Shown piece after piece: positions 53,317 through 61,786 of a DNA stretch of 64,000 nucleotides. The stretch spans positions 1 to 64,000 of the forward strand of contig NZ_LBMW01000013.1 of the NCBI RefSeq assembly GCF_026168105.1, read 5' to 3'. The stretch is from Streptomyces hygroscopicus. Its GTDB lineage: Bacteria; Actinomycetota; Actinomycetes; Streptomycetales; Streptomycetaceae. The notes beneath the pieces were generated by a model that saw nothing but the letters and a program-made list of their open reading frames with translations, was not told the DNA's origin and searched no databases. Made by a program: the position numbers and the translations under genes. How positions within the stretch are numbered: the stretch's first letter is position 1; the number at the start of each line of letters is the position of its first letter.

Positions 53317-56208
53317 ATGGTGACGTTTGCGCAGGCGCAGGAGCGCGCGGAAGAGTGGATCAACGGGGATGTGCCGTCGTACCAGCATCGTGAGGTGCGG
53401 GTGCGGGAGTTCGAGCTCGGGTTCGTGGTGTGGGCGGAGGACCGGGCCGAGGGGCCGCGGTCGGACGGGGGCGCGCAGCGTCTTGTCATCGCGCGTGACA
53501 GTGGTGAGGCGACGCTGTGGCCCGGGTTGCCGGTGGGTGAGGTGATCCGCCGGTACGAGGAGGAGTACGGGGTGCAGGACGCGGTGGCGCAGCCGGCGCC
53601 GGCGCCTCCGGCGCGGGTGGATCTGAATCAGACGTCATTCCTGTTGAGCCCGCCGGAGTGGCTCCAGGAGGCGGCGGACAAGCTGGGTATTCCGGATCGT
53701 CGTCAGGGTGGCGGGGCGGCGGGTCCGTCCTCCGGCGTGTCGGAGGGCGCGGGTTCGCGTCCGGTGGCGGATGCGTCGGCTTCTGCGGCTCCCGCGGCCT
53801 TTGCGGCTCCCCCGGCTGCTGGGGCTCCCTCCGTTTCTTCGGCTCCCTCTGCTTCTCCGGCTTCTTCGGGGGGCGAGACGCCGTGGCCCGCCGCCGTGGG
53901 TGGCCACGAGGTGCGGGACGCGGTACCGGGTGTGCCCGAGGGGGCGACACCGTGGGCGGGGACCGACACCAACGGCGAGGCGGGCGAGGACCGTTCGGTT
54001 CCGCTTCCGGCGACCGTGTTCGCGCCGCAGCTGAGCGACCCCGGCGATGTCGGTACGCCGCCGCCCGCTTCGACGTCGGACGCGAAGACGGCGCTGATGG
54101 CGGGCGGCAGCCAACTGCCGCCCACGACGGTGGCTCCGGCACTGGACGGGCCGGGGGCGGGTGCGCAGGGCACGCCGCCTCCTGGTGTCCCCGGTTTGCC
54201 GCCGCACGGTGCTCCGGGTACGCCCGGGGTTCCGGGCACTCCGCCGCCGGGCGTCCCGTCGTACGGCGATCCGCAGGGTCCGGGCGGTGCTCCCGGTGTG
54301 CCGCAGGGGCCGGGTGTGCCGCAGCCGCCGCAGTCACCTGCCGGTGCGTCCGTGCCGGGGCGGCCGCTCGCGCCGAACGCCGGGGAGATCGCCGACGCCG
54401 CGACCAGCAAGGCGGCGCCTCCACGGGGGGCGCGCGCCGGTGGTGCGCCGCCTCTGCCGGGCGCTCCTGGTGCGCCGGGCGTGCGGCCGGGTGACACGCC
54501 CCCGCCGCCGTCACCCGGTGGCGCGGCGGGCGGCTATGTGCCTACGCAGCTCGTGTCGCAGCTCGGCCCGGACGGGCCGGGAGGAGTTGCGGGCGCGGGG
54601 GCCCCTGGCGCCCCAGGCGCGCCGCAGCCGCCTGCTGCCCCGCAGTCGCCTGCTGCTCCGAATGCGCCGGGCGGTGCGCCTCCGGGTGGTGTTCACCACG
54701 CGGCGACGATGCTGGCCGGTCCGCCTGTCGGTGGCCCGGGTGTTCCTGGTGGCCCGGGCGTCCCCAACCCGCCGGGCCCGCCCGGCCCCCCTGGTGCGCC
54801 GCAGTCGCCTGCTGCTCCGAATGTGCCGGGTGGGGGTACGCCTCCGGGTGGTGTTCACCACGCGGCGACGATGCTGGCCGGTCCGTCTGTCGGTGGCCCG
54901 GGTGTTCCTGGCGCTCCTGGCGCTCCGCAGCTGCCGGCCGCCCCCGGTATGCCGGGCATGCCCCCGGGTGCTCCGGGTGCCCCCGCCGCTCCCGGCGCCC
55001 CCGGTGGCGTACACCACGCCGAGACCATGTTCGCCGGTCCGGCCGCCGGTGGTCCGGGCGCGCCCCCGCCGCCGCCCCCGGGCGCGCCGGGCATGCCGCC
55101 CGCTGCTCCGCAGCCGATGCCGGGTCAGCCGATGCCTGGGCAGCCGATGCCGGGTCAGCCGATGCCGGGTCAGCCGATGCCCGGTCAGCCAGTGCCCGGG
55201 CAGCAGCCGTCGTACGGCTATCCGCCGGCCGCGCAGCCGACGGTGGGGCCCGGCTACCAGGCCGTGTTGCGCTACCGCGCCCAGGACGGTTCCGAGCAGC
55301 AGCTGATCCGGCGCTCGGCGCCGGGCACCCCGCACCCCGAGTGGCAGATCTTCCATGAGCTGCGCGCGATGAACGTCCCGCCGGACCAGGTGCTCGAGCT
55401 GCACACGGAGCTGGAGTCGTGTGAGCTGCCGGGTGCCTACTGCGCGCGGATGATCCGGGAGAACTGGCCGCAGGCCCGGATCGCCAGCATCGCCCCGTAC
55501 GGCACCGACCACGCCTCGCGTCAACAGGGTATGCAGCAACTGCTTGCGCATCAGGGCGAGTTGCACCAGGTGGCGGATGGTCCGGCGCGTCCGGCCCCGG
55601 TGCGTGCGCCGCTGCCGCCGGTGCAGCCGACGCCGCCGATTCCGCCGGAGGCCATCGCGCAGGAGCTGGCCGGTGCCTTCGGTCCCGGGATCTTCCGCTT
55701 CGACCAGGCCGCCGTCTCCCGGCAGGGGGTGCCGCCGATCGTGGCGCACACCCTGGTGGTGGCCGGACTGCCCGTCGACATGGGCCCGTTCTTCTGGGCG
55801 CAGGCCCAGCCCGGCCGTCCGGTGCCGACGCTGGCCGAACTGGCGCAGGAGCGAGGGGTGCAGCCGGCCGCGGATGCGGGTTCGTACCTGGTGATGGGCA
55901 GTGACTTCGGCAAGGCGGTCTGCGTGCAGTACGGCACGGCGAACATCGTCGCGGTGCCGGTGGAGCCTGGTCCGGGTGGCGCTCCCGTACCGCCGCAGTT
56001 CGTGAACACGGGGCTGCCCGAGTTCGCGCGCTGTCTGGCGCTGCTGGGCCGGATGTGGCGGCTGCGGTTCGGGCTCAACCAGGAGCAGGCGGGCCGCTGG
56101 ACGGTTGATTTCCAGGCCCAGTTGGCCTCCCTGGATCCGGCGGCGCTGGGTTCGCCGGAGAGCTGGTGGTCCGTGCTGCTGGAGCAGATGTGGGACGGGT
56201 TGCTGTGA
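53317..56208 (+). CDS. YrhB/Pro-rich linker/deaminase-like/SUKH-4 multidomain protein
   Basis: A 963-residue cytosolic protein. Residues 1-90 match the YrhB (Imm35) fold: FAQAQERAEEWINGD, FELGFVVWAED, LVIARDSGEATLWPGLPVGEVIRRYEEEY. Residues about 110-640 are Pro/Gly/Ala-rich and disordered, with three HHAxTM(L/F)AGP units and several PMPGQ repeats. About 645-740 is deaminase-like: WQIFHELRAMNVPPDQVLELHTELESCELPGAYC, with H696, E698, C702 and C709. The end (about 780-963) is SUKH-4-like (FGPGIFRFDQAAVSR, GMPVDMGPFFWAQ type). ATG 53317 is taken with GGGGGAG upstream; GTG 53305 overlaps the previous stop and is possible. A 23-bp-stem terminator follows. Confidence 0.75.
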   Translation: MVTFAQAQERAEEWINGDVPSYQHREVRVREFELGFVVWAEDRAEGPRSDGGAQRLVIARDSGEATLWPGLPVGEVIRRYEEEYGVQDAVAQPAPAPPARVDLNQTSFLLSPPEWLQEAADKLGIPDRRQGGGAAGPSSGVSEGAGSRPVADASASAAPAAFAAPPAAGAPSVSSAPSASPASSGGETPWPAAVGGHEVRDAVPGVPEGATPWAGTDTNGEAGEDRSVPLPATVFAPQLSDPGDVGTPPPASTSDAKTALMAGGSQLPPTTVAPALDGPGAGAQGTPPPGVPGLPPHGAPGTPGVPGTPPPGVPSYGDPQGPGGAPGVPQGPGVPQPPQSPAGASVPGRPLAPNAGEIADAATSKAAPPRGARAGGAPPLPGAPGAPGVRPGDTPPPPSPGGAAGGYVPTQLVSQLGPDGPGGVAGAGAPGAPGAPQPPAAPQSPAAPNAPGGAPPGGVHHAATMLAGPPVGGPGVPGGPGVPNPPGPPGPPGAPQSPAAPNVPGGGTPPGGVHHAATMLAGPSVGGPGVPGAPGAPQLPAAPGMPGMPPGAPGAPAAPGAPGGVHHAETMFAGPAAGGPGAPPPPPPGAPGMPPAAPQPMPGQPMPGQPMPGQPMPGQPMPGQPVPGQQPSYGYPPAAQPTVGPGYQAVLRYRAQDGSEQQLIRRSAPGTPHPEWQIFHELRAMNVPPDQVLELHTELESCELPGAYCARMIRENWPQARIASIAPYGTDHASRQQGMQQLLAHQGELHQVADGPARPAPVRAPLPPVQPTPPIPPEAIAQELAGAFGPGIFRFDQAAVSRQGVPPIVAHTLVVAGLPVDMGPFFWAQAQPGRPVPTLAELAQERGVQPAADAGSYLVMGSDFGKAVCVQYGTANIVAVPVEPGPGGAPVPPQFVNTGLPEFARCLALLGRMWRLRFGLNQEQAGRWTVDFQAQLASLDPAALGSPESWWSVLLEQMWDGLL

Positions 56209-56228
56209 TCTGTTGCTGACGTCTCGTC

Positions 56229-56276
56229 AAGGGCCGGGCGTGGCCGTACGACTTCGTACGGCCACGCCCGGCCCTT
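56229..56276. terminator. Very strong terminator after the multidomain gene
   Basis: Perfect 23-bp arms, from AAGGGCCGGG inwards to CGTACGA and back, are separated by 2 bases and followed by TTTTGT. It isolates the toxin-like locus from the coiled-coil gene. The rest of the spacer to 56518 is GTGTG-rich, without a supported frame, and must contain the next promoter. Confidence 0.95.
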
Positions 56277-56518
56277 TTGTCTGCCCTGCGGTGTCCCCTT
56301 TCTGCTTGTCCTGAGGTGTGCCGGGGGGTGTGCGCTGTGGTGTGCGACGGCGTGTGTGACGTGCTGTGCGACCTCGCGCGCAACACCCCGCGTGCATCGT
56401 CGTTCCTGGCCTTGTCCATTGCTTATGCGCGGAGTGTCGTGTTATGAACACTTCCGTCTGATCCATCAAGATGTGCGCGGAATCACCGGTTGTGGGTCAG
56501 GCGGAGAGGGGTTCCACG

Positions 56519-57403
56519 TTGAGCAGCGCATCGGGGTCGCCGCACGGCTTTGTGTCCGTGCGCCGCGGCTACCGTCCAGATCAGGTCGACGCGTACACGG
56601 CGGCTCTCTCGCAGGACCGCGACGCGGCCTGGGAGCGGGCCGCCCGGCTGACCGTGCTGGCCAGGGAGATGGAGGCCGAGCTGGCGCGATTGCGTGAGAC
56701 GGTGGCGCGGCTGGGGCCGCAGACGTACGAGATGCTCGGCGACCGGGCCCGGGGGCTGTTCGGCCTGGCGCAGGAGGAGGCCGCGGCCGTACGGGAGGAC
56801 GCCCGGCGGGGTGCGCGGCAGTCGGTCGCCGATGCGCAGGAGGAGGGGCGGCGGTCTCAGGAGGCAGCGCAGGCGTACGCCGACGAGTTGCGCGCGGAGG
56901 CCGAGGAGCGGGTCCGTACCCGGCTGCTGGCGGCCCGGGCCGAGGCCGACGACGTACGGGTCGCGGCGCGGCGCGAGGTGAAGGAGAAGCGTGGGGAGGC
57001 GCTGGCCGCGCTGCGCGAGGTGCGTCGGCGCACCGAGGCGCTGCTCGCCGAGCAGGAGCGGGAGCGGGCCGAGCGGCTGGGGGCCGAGGAGCGGGCGGTG
57101 GCCGAACGGGCCGCCAGGCTGGAGGCGTCGGAGGCGGAGCGGGTGGCGCGCGCGGAGGCCGCCCTGTCGGAGGCGAAGCGGGCGTTCGCCGAGGCCGAGG
57201 AGTCGTCCCGGCAGGTTCAGCGGGACGCCCAGGCACGCGCCGCCGAGGTGATCGCCGATGCGCGGCTGCGGGAGGACCGCATCACGCGGGAGACGGAGCG
57301 GGTGCTGCGGGAGCACGGGGAGGAACGGGACCGTGTGCAGGCCCAGTTGGACCATGTGCGCAACAGCCTCGCCATGCTGACCGGCCGGGCCCCCGCGGAG
57401 TAG
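56519..57403 (+). CDS. Coiled-coil cytoskeletal-type protein (FilP/Scy/DivIVA-like, often called cellulose-binding)
   Basis: A 294-residue, almost wholly helical protein. The first 35 residues (GFVSVRRGYRPDQVDAYTAALSQDRDAAWERAARL) resemble the DivIVA-type membrane-binding head. The rest is coiled coil rich in Ala, Glu and Arg (REDARRGARQSVADAQEEGRRSQEAAQAYADELRAEAEERVRTRLL). Such proteins act in polar growth and cytoskeleton of Streptomyces; the label cellulose-binding is historical. TTG 56519 is chosen because GGAGAGGGG is 8 bases upstream. ATG 56471 is in frame but has no ribosome site. Confidence 0.8.
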   Translation: MSSASGSPHGFVSVRRGYRPDQVDAYTAALSQDRDAAWERAARLTVLAREMEAELARLRETVARLGPQTYEMLGDRARGLFGLAQEEAAAVREDARRGARQSVADAQEEGRRSQEAAQAYADELRAEAEERVRTRLLAARAEADDVRVAARREVKEKRGEALAALREVRRRTEALLAEQERERAERLGAEERAVAERAARLEASEAERVARAEAALSEAKRAFAEAEESSRQVQRDAQARAAEVIADARLREDRITRETERVLREHGEERDRVQAQLDHVRNSLAMLTGRAPAE

Positions 57404-57430
57404 GCCCGCCCCGTTCGGCCCGGCCGTTGG

Positions 57431-59068
57431 TCAGCCGCTTCTGCGGACCGCCCCCGCCAGGATCCATCCCTCCACCGCCTCGTACTGCCGGCGCTGCTCC
57501 GTGGCCTGGCGGCGGCCGGAGACGGCCGTGCCCAGCCAGCCGTAGGCGAAGCCCAGCGGGATGGAGACGAGGCCGGTGGTGGTGAACGGGAACCAGTTGA
57601 AGTCGGCCTTCGGGAAGGCCGCCGCGGGGGAGCCGGAGACCAGGTTCGTGCCGGTCATCAGGACGAGTGTCGTCACCGTGCCCCCGATCAGTGTCCAGAG
57701 CAGGCCGGTTCGGGTGTAGCGGCGCCAGAAGAGGCCGTACACCAGGGCCGGTGCGATCGCGGAGGCGCCCAGACAGAAGGAGAGCGTCACCAGCGGCTGC
57801 AGACTGCGGTGCTGGACGAGCGTGGCGAGCAGGATCGCCGGGACCCCCACCGCCAGCGCCGAGACGCGTGCCAGGGCCATCTCGCGCCGCGGCGGCATCT
57901 CCAGCACCCGGGCGGCGAACACGTCGTGCGCGAGGGAGTTGGCGCAGGCGAGGATCATTCCGGCGACGGAGGCGAGCAGGGTGAGGAAGAGCGCCGTCGT
58001 CACCGCGGTGAACAGCAGCGTCCCGCCCGCCGACACGTTGGCGCCGAACGCGGCCCGGGAGCCCAGCAGATAGGCGGTGTTGCCCCGGGGGTCGGCGGCC
58101 GCGACGGTGGCGCGCCCGATCAGGGCCGTGGCGCCGAACCCGACAACCGTGATGACCGGTACGAACAGGGCCACCGACGGCACCGCCCAGCCCATCGAGT
58201 GGCGTACCTGCCGGGCGCTGTTCGCCGTGTACATCCGCATGGTGATGTGCGGCAGACAGGCGCCGCCGAGCACCACCGTCAGCTCCGAGGTGATCATGTC
58301 CAGGCGGGGGGCGGGGCCGCCGGCGAACTCCAGGCCGGAGTGCAGGAAGGCGGAGCCGACGCCGCTGTTCTTCGCGGCGGCCGCGAACAGTGCGCCCGGG
58401 TCCCAGTCGAAGCGGCGCAGGATCAGCGCGGCGACGACGGTGCCGGAGCCCAGCAGCATCACGATCTTCATGATCTGGATGACTGCGGTGCCCTTCATGC
58501 CGCCGATCGCCGCGTAACTGATCATCAGCGCGCCGAGGCCGATGATGCAGCCGGTCTTCAGGGAGTCGCCCGAGAAGCCGAGGATGAACGCCAGCAGGTC
58601 GCCGGTACCGGCGAGTTGGACGAGCATCAGCGGCAGCAGGGCCACGATGGTCGCGGCGCACGCGGTGATGCGCACCGCCCGCCCCGGCATGCGCCGGGCC
58701 AGCACGTCGCCCATGGTGAACCGGCCCGCGTTGCGCAGGGGTTCGGCCAGCAGGAACATCAGCAGCATCAGGGACAGGGCGGTGCTCAGCGCGAGGACGA
58801 CACCGTCGTACCCGGTGAGCGCGATGACGCCGCCGGTGCCCAGCACGGTCGCGGCGGAGATGTAGTCCCCCGCGATGGCGAGGCCGTTGCGCATAGGGGA
58901 CAGCGAGTTGTAGCCGGTGTAGAACTCGTCGAGGTCGTCGCGGTCGGGGCCGGTCATTACGCACAACAGCAGCGTGATCGTGGCGACGGATGTGAACGCA
59001 ACCAGGGACATGGCCTGTGCGGAACTGCTGAATCCGGTGAGCGGGCCGGCTGCGGCAGGTGTGCTCAT
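57431..59068 (-). CDS. Sodium:solute symporter, acetate/pyruvate (ActP/MctP-like)
   Basis: A 545-residue SSS-family permease with about 13 membrane helices. DEFYTGYNSLSPMRNGLAIAGDYISAATVLGTGGVIALTGYDG and NSLAHDVFAARVL are features of the monocarboxylate branch. The start overlaps the stop of the DUF485 gene as ATGA, the arrangement of the yjcH-actP pair in E. coli. It would bring acetate, pyruvate or similar acids into the cell. ATG 59068 is the only suitable start. Confidence 0.88.
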   Translation of the reverse strand: MSTPAAAGPLTGFSSSAQAMSLVAFTSVATITLLLCVMTGPDRDDLDEFYTGYNSLSPMRNGLAIAGDYISAATVLGTGGVIALTGYDGVVLALSTALSLMLLMFLLAEPLRNAGRFTMGDVLARRMPGRAVRITACAATIVALLPLMLVQLAGTGDLLAFILGFSGDSLKTGCIIGLGALMISYAAIGGMKGTAVIQIMKIVMLLGSGTVVAALILRRFDWDPGALFAAAAKNSGVGSAFLHSGLEFAGGPAPRLDMITSELTVVLGGACLPHITMRMYTANSARQVRHSMGWAVPSVALFVPVITVVGFGATALIGRATVAAADPRGNTAYLLGSRAAFGANVSAGGTLLFTAVTTALFLTLLASVAGMILACANSLAHDVFAARVLEMPPRREMALARVSALAVGVPAILLATLVQHRSLQPLVTLSFCLGASAIAPALVYGLFWRRYTRTGLLWTLIGGTVTTLVLMTGTNLVSGSPAAAFPKADFNWFPFTTTGLVSIPLGFAYGWLGTAVSGRRQATEQRRQYEAVEGWILAGAVRRSG

Positions 59069-59505
59069 CGCACGGTCTCCTGCCTGGAGTCGAGGGCGGC
59101 CTGCCTGCGGATGCGGTCGGCGATCGGGTCGACGGTGTGGCGTGCCGTGTACGCGTACAGGGCGATCGCGAGGAAGGTGACCGGCACCTGCAGGAGGCCC
59201 AGGAGCAGGCCCAGGGTCAGGCCGCCGGAGACGGTGCGGGTCATGAAGGACGGCGCGTAGGCCGACAGGACCAGGAAGAGGGTGAAGTAGCCGAGGGCGG
59301 TGAGGGTGGCGACGCGCCGCTGCCATCGGTAGGCGGTGCGCAGGATCCGCAGGTCGCTGTGGTGTCCGAGCGGTGTGCGGCGCGGCGGCCGCCGCTGCGC
59401 GGGTGGCGCGGGCGGCGGCTGCCAGGGGTAGGTGACGTACGACGGTGACGAGGCGAGCGGTGGTGAGTGGTCGGGCGACGGGCGCGACGGGAAGGCGTCG
59501 GACAT
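59065..59505 (-). CDS. DUF485 membrane protein (YjcH-like symporter partner)
   Basis: A 146-residue protein. A Pro-rich cytoplasmic head of about 50 residues precedes the DUF485 core: LRTAYRWQRRVATLTALGYFTLFLVLSAYAPSFM and GLTLGLLLGLLQVPVTFLAIALYAYTARHTVDPIADRIR, which contain two membrane helices. DUF485 proteins are nearly always encoded just before an acetate-type symporter, as here. ATG 59505 has AAGGAG 7 bases upstream. Confidence 0.9.
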   Translation of the reverse strand: MSDAFPSRPSPDHSPPLASSPSYVTYPWQPPPAPPAQRRPPRRTPLGHHSDLRILRTAYRWQRRVATLTALGYFTLFLVLSAYAPSFMTRTVSGGLTLGLLLGLLQVPVTFLAIALYAYTARHTVDPIADRIRRQAALDSRQETVR

Positions 59506-59783
59506 CCCGGTTCTCCTTGCGTGGCTCGGGTCCGTGGCGGCGGACCGCAGGGAGCGGGGGGTGAGCGACGCACGCTACTCGCGGGATCGGGGCTGTGCGG
59601 CCTTTTCACCAAACTGATCGGTCGGTACGCGCTTACTGCACGGCCTGGGGTGTGACCCGCCGTTGGCTCCGTCTGGACGTCCCTCCGGGTATCCGCCCCC
59701 GGTGTCGGTCCCGGCAACGACCGTTCCCGCGGCTCGGCCCCGGCGCAGGCGGTGTCGGCGACGTCCGGGCCGGCGCCGGGCGC

Positions 59784-61289
59784 TCACGCCGAGGCCCGGT
59801 CGTTGAGGACCGGGAAGCGGCGCGGGGCGACGAACAGCAGCACCAGGAACGCCAGTGCCGCCGCGCACGACGCACCCAGGTAGACCGCATGGACCGCGGA
59901 GGCGATCGCCCGGCGGGTCGCCTCCGGCGCGGTGCCCCCGTCCAGCGCCCGCGTCACCGCGTCCAGGTCGCTCGCGCCGCCCAGCCGGGACGCGAGGACG
60001 CCGTTGGCGATCGCGCCGAACACGGACGCCCCGACGGTCTGGCCGGTCTGACGGCAGAACAGGACGGACGCCGTGGTGGTGCCGCGCTCCGCCCAGCCCA
60101 CCGTCGACTGCACGCCCACGATCAGCGGGAGCTGGAAGAGGCCCAGCGCGCCCCCGAGCAGCAGCATCAGCAGGGCCGGCTGCCACGGCGATCCGGGATA
60201 GGGAAGGAAGGGGAAGGCCAGCAGGAGCAGCGCCGCGAGGCCGATGCCCAGCATCGCCGTGTCACGGAAGCCGATGCGCCGGTACACGTGCTGGCTGAGC
60301 GCCGCCGACAGCGGCCAGCTCAACGTCCATACGGAGAGCACGAATCCGGCAGCGACCGGGGCGAGACCGAGGACCGCCTGCGCATACGTCGGCAGGAAGA
60401 CCGCCGGGGCCACCATCAGCAACCCCAGCGCGCCCAGCGCCAGGTTGACGGCGGCGATCGTACGGCGGCGCCACACCCACCCGGGGATGATCGGTTCCGC
60501 CGCCCGGCGCTCCACCGCCACCACCGCCGCGGCCAGCGCCAGTCCCGTGCCGAACAGCGCAAGCGACGGCGCGGACAGCCACGGCCAGGCGACTCCGCCC
60601 TGCACCAGCGCCGTCAGCAGCACGCCCCCGCAGGCGAACACTCCGAGCACGCCGGCCCAGTCGATACGGGGGCGAGGACCCGCTTCCCGCTCCGGCTCGT
60701 GCAGATGGCGCACGACCAGCCACAGCGCGACCGCCCCGATCGGCAGGTTGACCAGGAAGATCCACCGCCAGTCGGCGTACGCGGCGAGCGCGCCGCCCAG
60801 CGCCGGGCCCGCAACCGCGGACAGCGCCCACACCGTGGAGAGCCTGGACTGGATCTTCGGGCGTTCCTTCAGCGGGTAGAGGTCGGCGGCGAGCGTCTGC
60901 ACCGTGCCCTGGAGAGCGCCGCCGCCCAGGCCCTGCACGATGCGGAACGCGATCAGCGCCCCCATGTTCCAGGCCAGCGCGCACAGTAGCGAGCCGAGCA
61001 GGAAGACGGAGGCCCCCGCGATCAGCACCGGCTTGCGGCCGAAGGTGTCGGAGAGCTTGCCGTAGACGGGCAGCGTCACCGTCACGGCCAGCAGGTAGCC
61101 CGAGAACAGCCAGGAGAAGAGGGAGAAGCCGCCGAGGTCGCCGACGATCTGCGGGACGGCGGTCGACACGATCGTCGCGTCGAGAGCGGCCAGCGCCATC
61201 GCCAGCATCAGCGCGGCGACGACGGCACCGCGCCGGCCGGTAGCGGTGCGCTGTGCGGCTTCGCGTATCGCAGGTCGTGTACCGCCCAC
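59784..61289 (-). CDS. MFS drug exporter, DHA2 (14-helix) type
   Basis: A 501-residue efflux permease. Motif C-like text (AVAGPALGGALAAYADWRWIFLVNLPIG) and motif A (YGKLSDTFGRKPVL) identify the EmrB/QacA branch of drug:proton antiporters. AALDATIVSTAVPQI is the D1 motif of helix 1. GTG 61289 is preferred to GTG 61319 because AAGGGGG lies 6 bases upstream. It is monocistronic. The spacer 59506-59783 downstream has no supported gene. The substrate is unknown. Confidence 0.9.
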   Translation of the reverse strand: MGGTRPAIREAAQRTATGRRGAVVAALMLAMALAALDATIVSTAVPQIVGDLGGFSLFSWLFSGYLLAVTVTLPVYGKLSDTFGRKPVLIAGASVFLLGSLLCALAWNMGALIAFRIVQGLGGGALQGTVQTLAADLYPLKERPKIQSRLSTVWALSAVAGPALGGALAAYADWRWIFLVNLPIGAVALWLVVRHLHEPEREAGPRPRIDWAGVLGVFACGGVLLTALVQGGVAWPWLSAPSLALFGTGLALAAAVVAVERRAAEPIIPGWVWRRRTIAAVNLALGALGLLMVAPAVFLPTYAQAVLGLAPVAAGFVLSVWTLSWPLSAALSQHVYRRIGFRDTAMLGIGLAALLLLAFPFLPYPGSPWQPALLMLLLGGALGLFQLPLIVGVQSTVGWAERGTTTASVLFCRQTGQTVGASVFGAIANGVLASRLGGASDLDAVTRALDGGTAPEATRRAIASAVHAVYLGASCAAALAFLVLLFVAPRRFPVLNDRASA

Positions 61290-61786
61290 GGGATGCCCCC
61301 TTGTGCTTGTCCGCCGCACGCAAGTTTCCCACTTGACCCTGACGCTGCGGGAGGGTGGAGGCTGACTGCGCCGGAGGGTGGAGCCAACCCTGAGAAAAGC
61401 TCCACCCTCCGGTGGACAGCCCCTAGGGGGATCTCCGTACCAGGGCCCGGGGAGGGTTCGTCCCGGCGGAGGACGAGACAGGCCAGGACCGTCCTTAACC
61501 TGGCTTTACGCCGCTGGGCAGCGGTCGGCACGCACGGGGGTGGTGCCGGCCGCACCAAAAGGGGGTGGGGTTGTCCCCAGCGGAAGACGGGGCCGTGCAC
61601 CAGCGCGCCGGGCCGTCCTCGACGCCAGACTCGTCGGGGGACCGAGCGCGGAATGCGGTGATCTGACGGGCCGGAACGTGAACCGAATCGGGGTTCCGAC
61701 CCGGTCACCGGACAGAGCCCCTACGCCAACCGTCCGCCACACAGCACACTTCACGCTTCTCAGCTGACCGACATAGGAGACTCACC
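61290..61786. promoter_or_regulatory. 497-bp regulatory intergenic region
   Basis: No coding frame is convincing here. The left part (61333-61361) reads TTGACCCTGACGC then GGGAGGGTGGAG, where ACCCT and AGGGT face each other between possible -35 and -10 positions, as in MerR-type promoters. It is followed by the perfect inverted repeat at 61371-61412. The right part leads to the ABC gene with AGGAG at its end. The region serves the MFS gene on the left and the ABC operon on the right. Confidence 0.4.
61371..61412. repeat. Perfect 14-bp inverted repeat with a third half-copy
   Basis: CCGGAGGGTGGAGC (61371-61384) and GCTCCACCCTCCGG (61399-61412) are exact complements across 14 bases. GGGAGGGTGGAG occurs once more at 61350-61361 in the same orientation as the left arm. 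The three copies are regularly placed, which suits a DNA-binding protein; as RNA it would make a stable stem. Confidence 0.8.

Noticed and set aside
54511..55749. Arg/His/Thr-rich minus-strand frame opposite the Pro-rich linker
   Set aside because: It is a mirror of repeated CCG/GGT codons with no independent start or domain.
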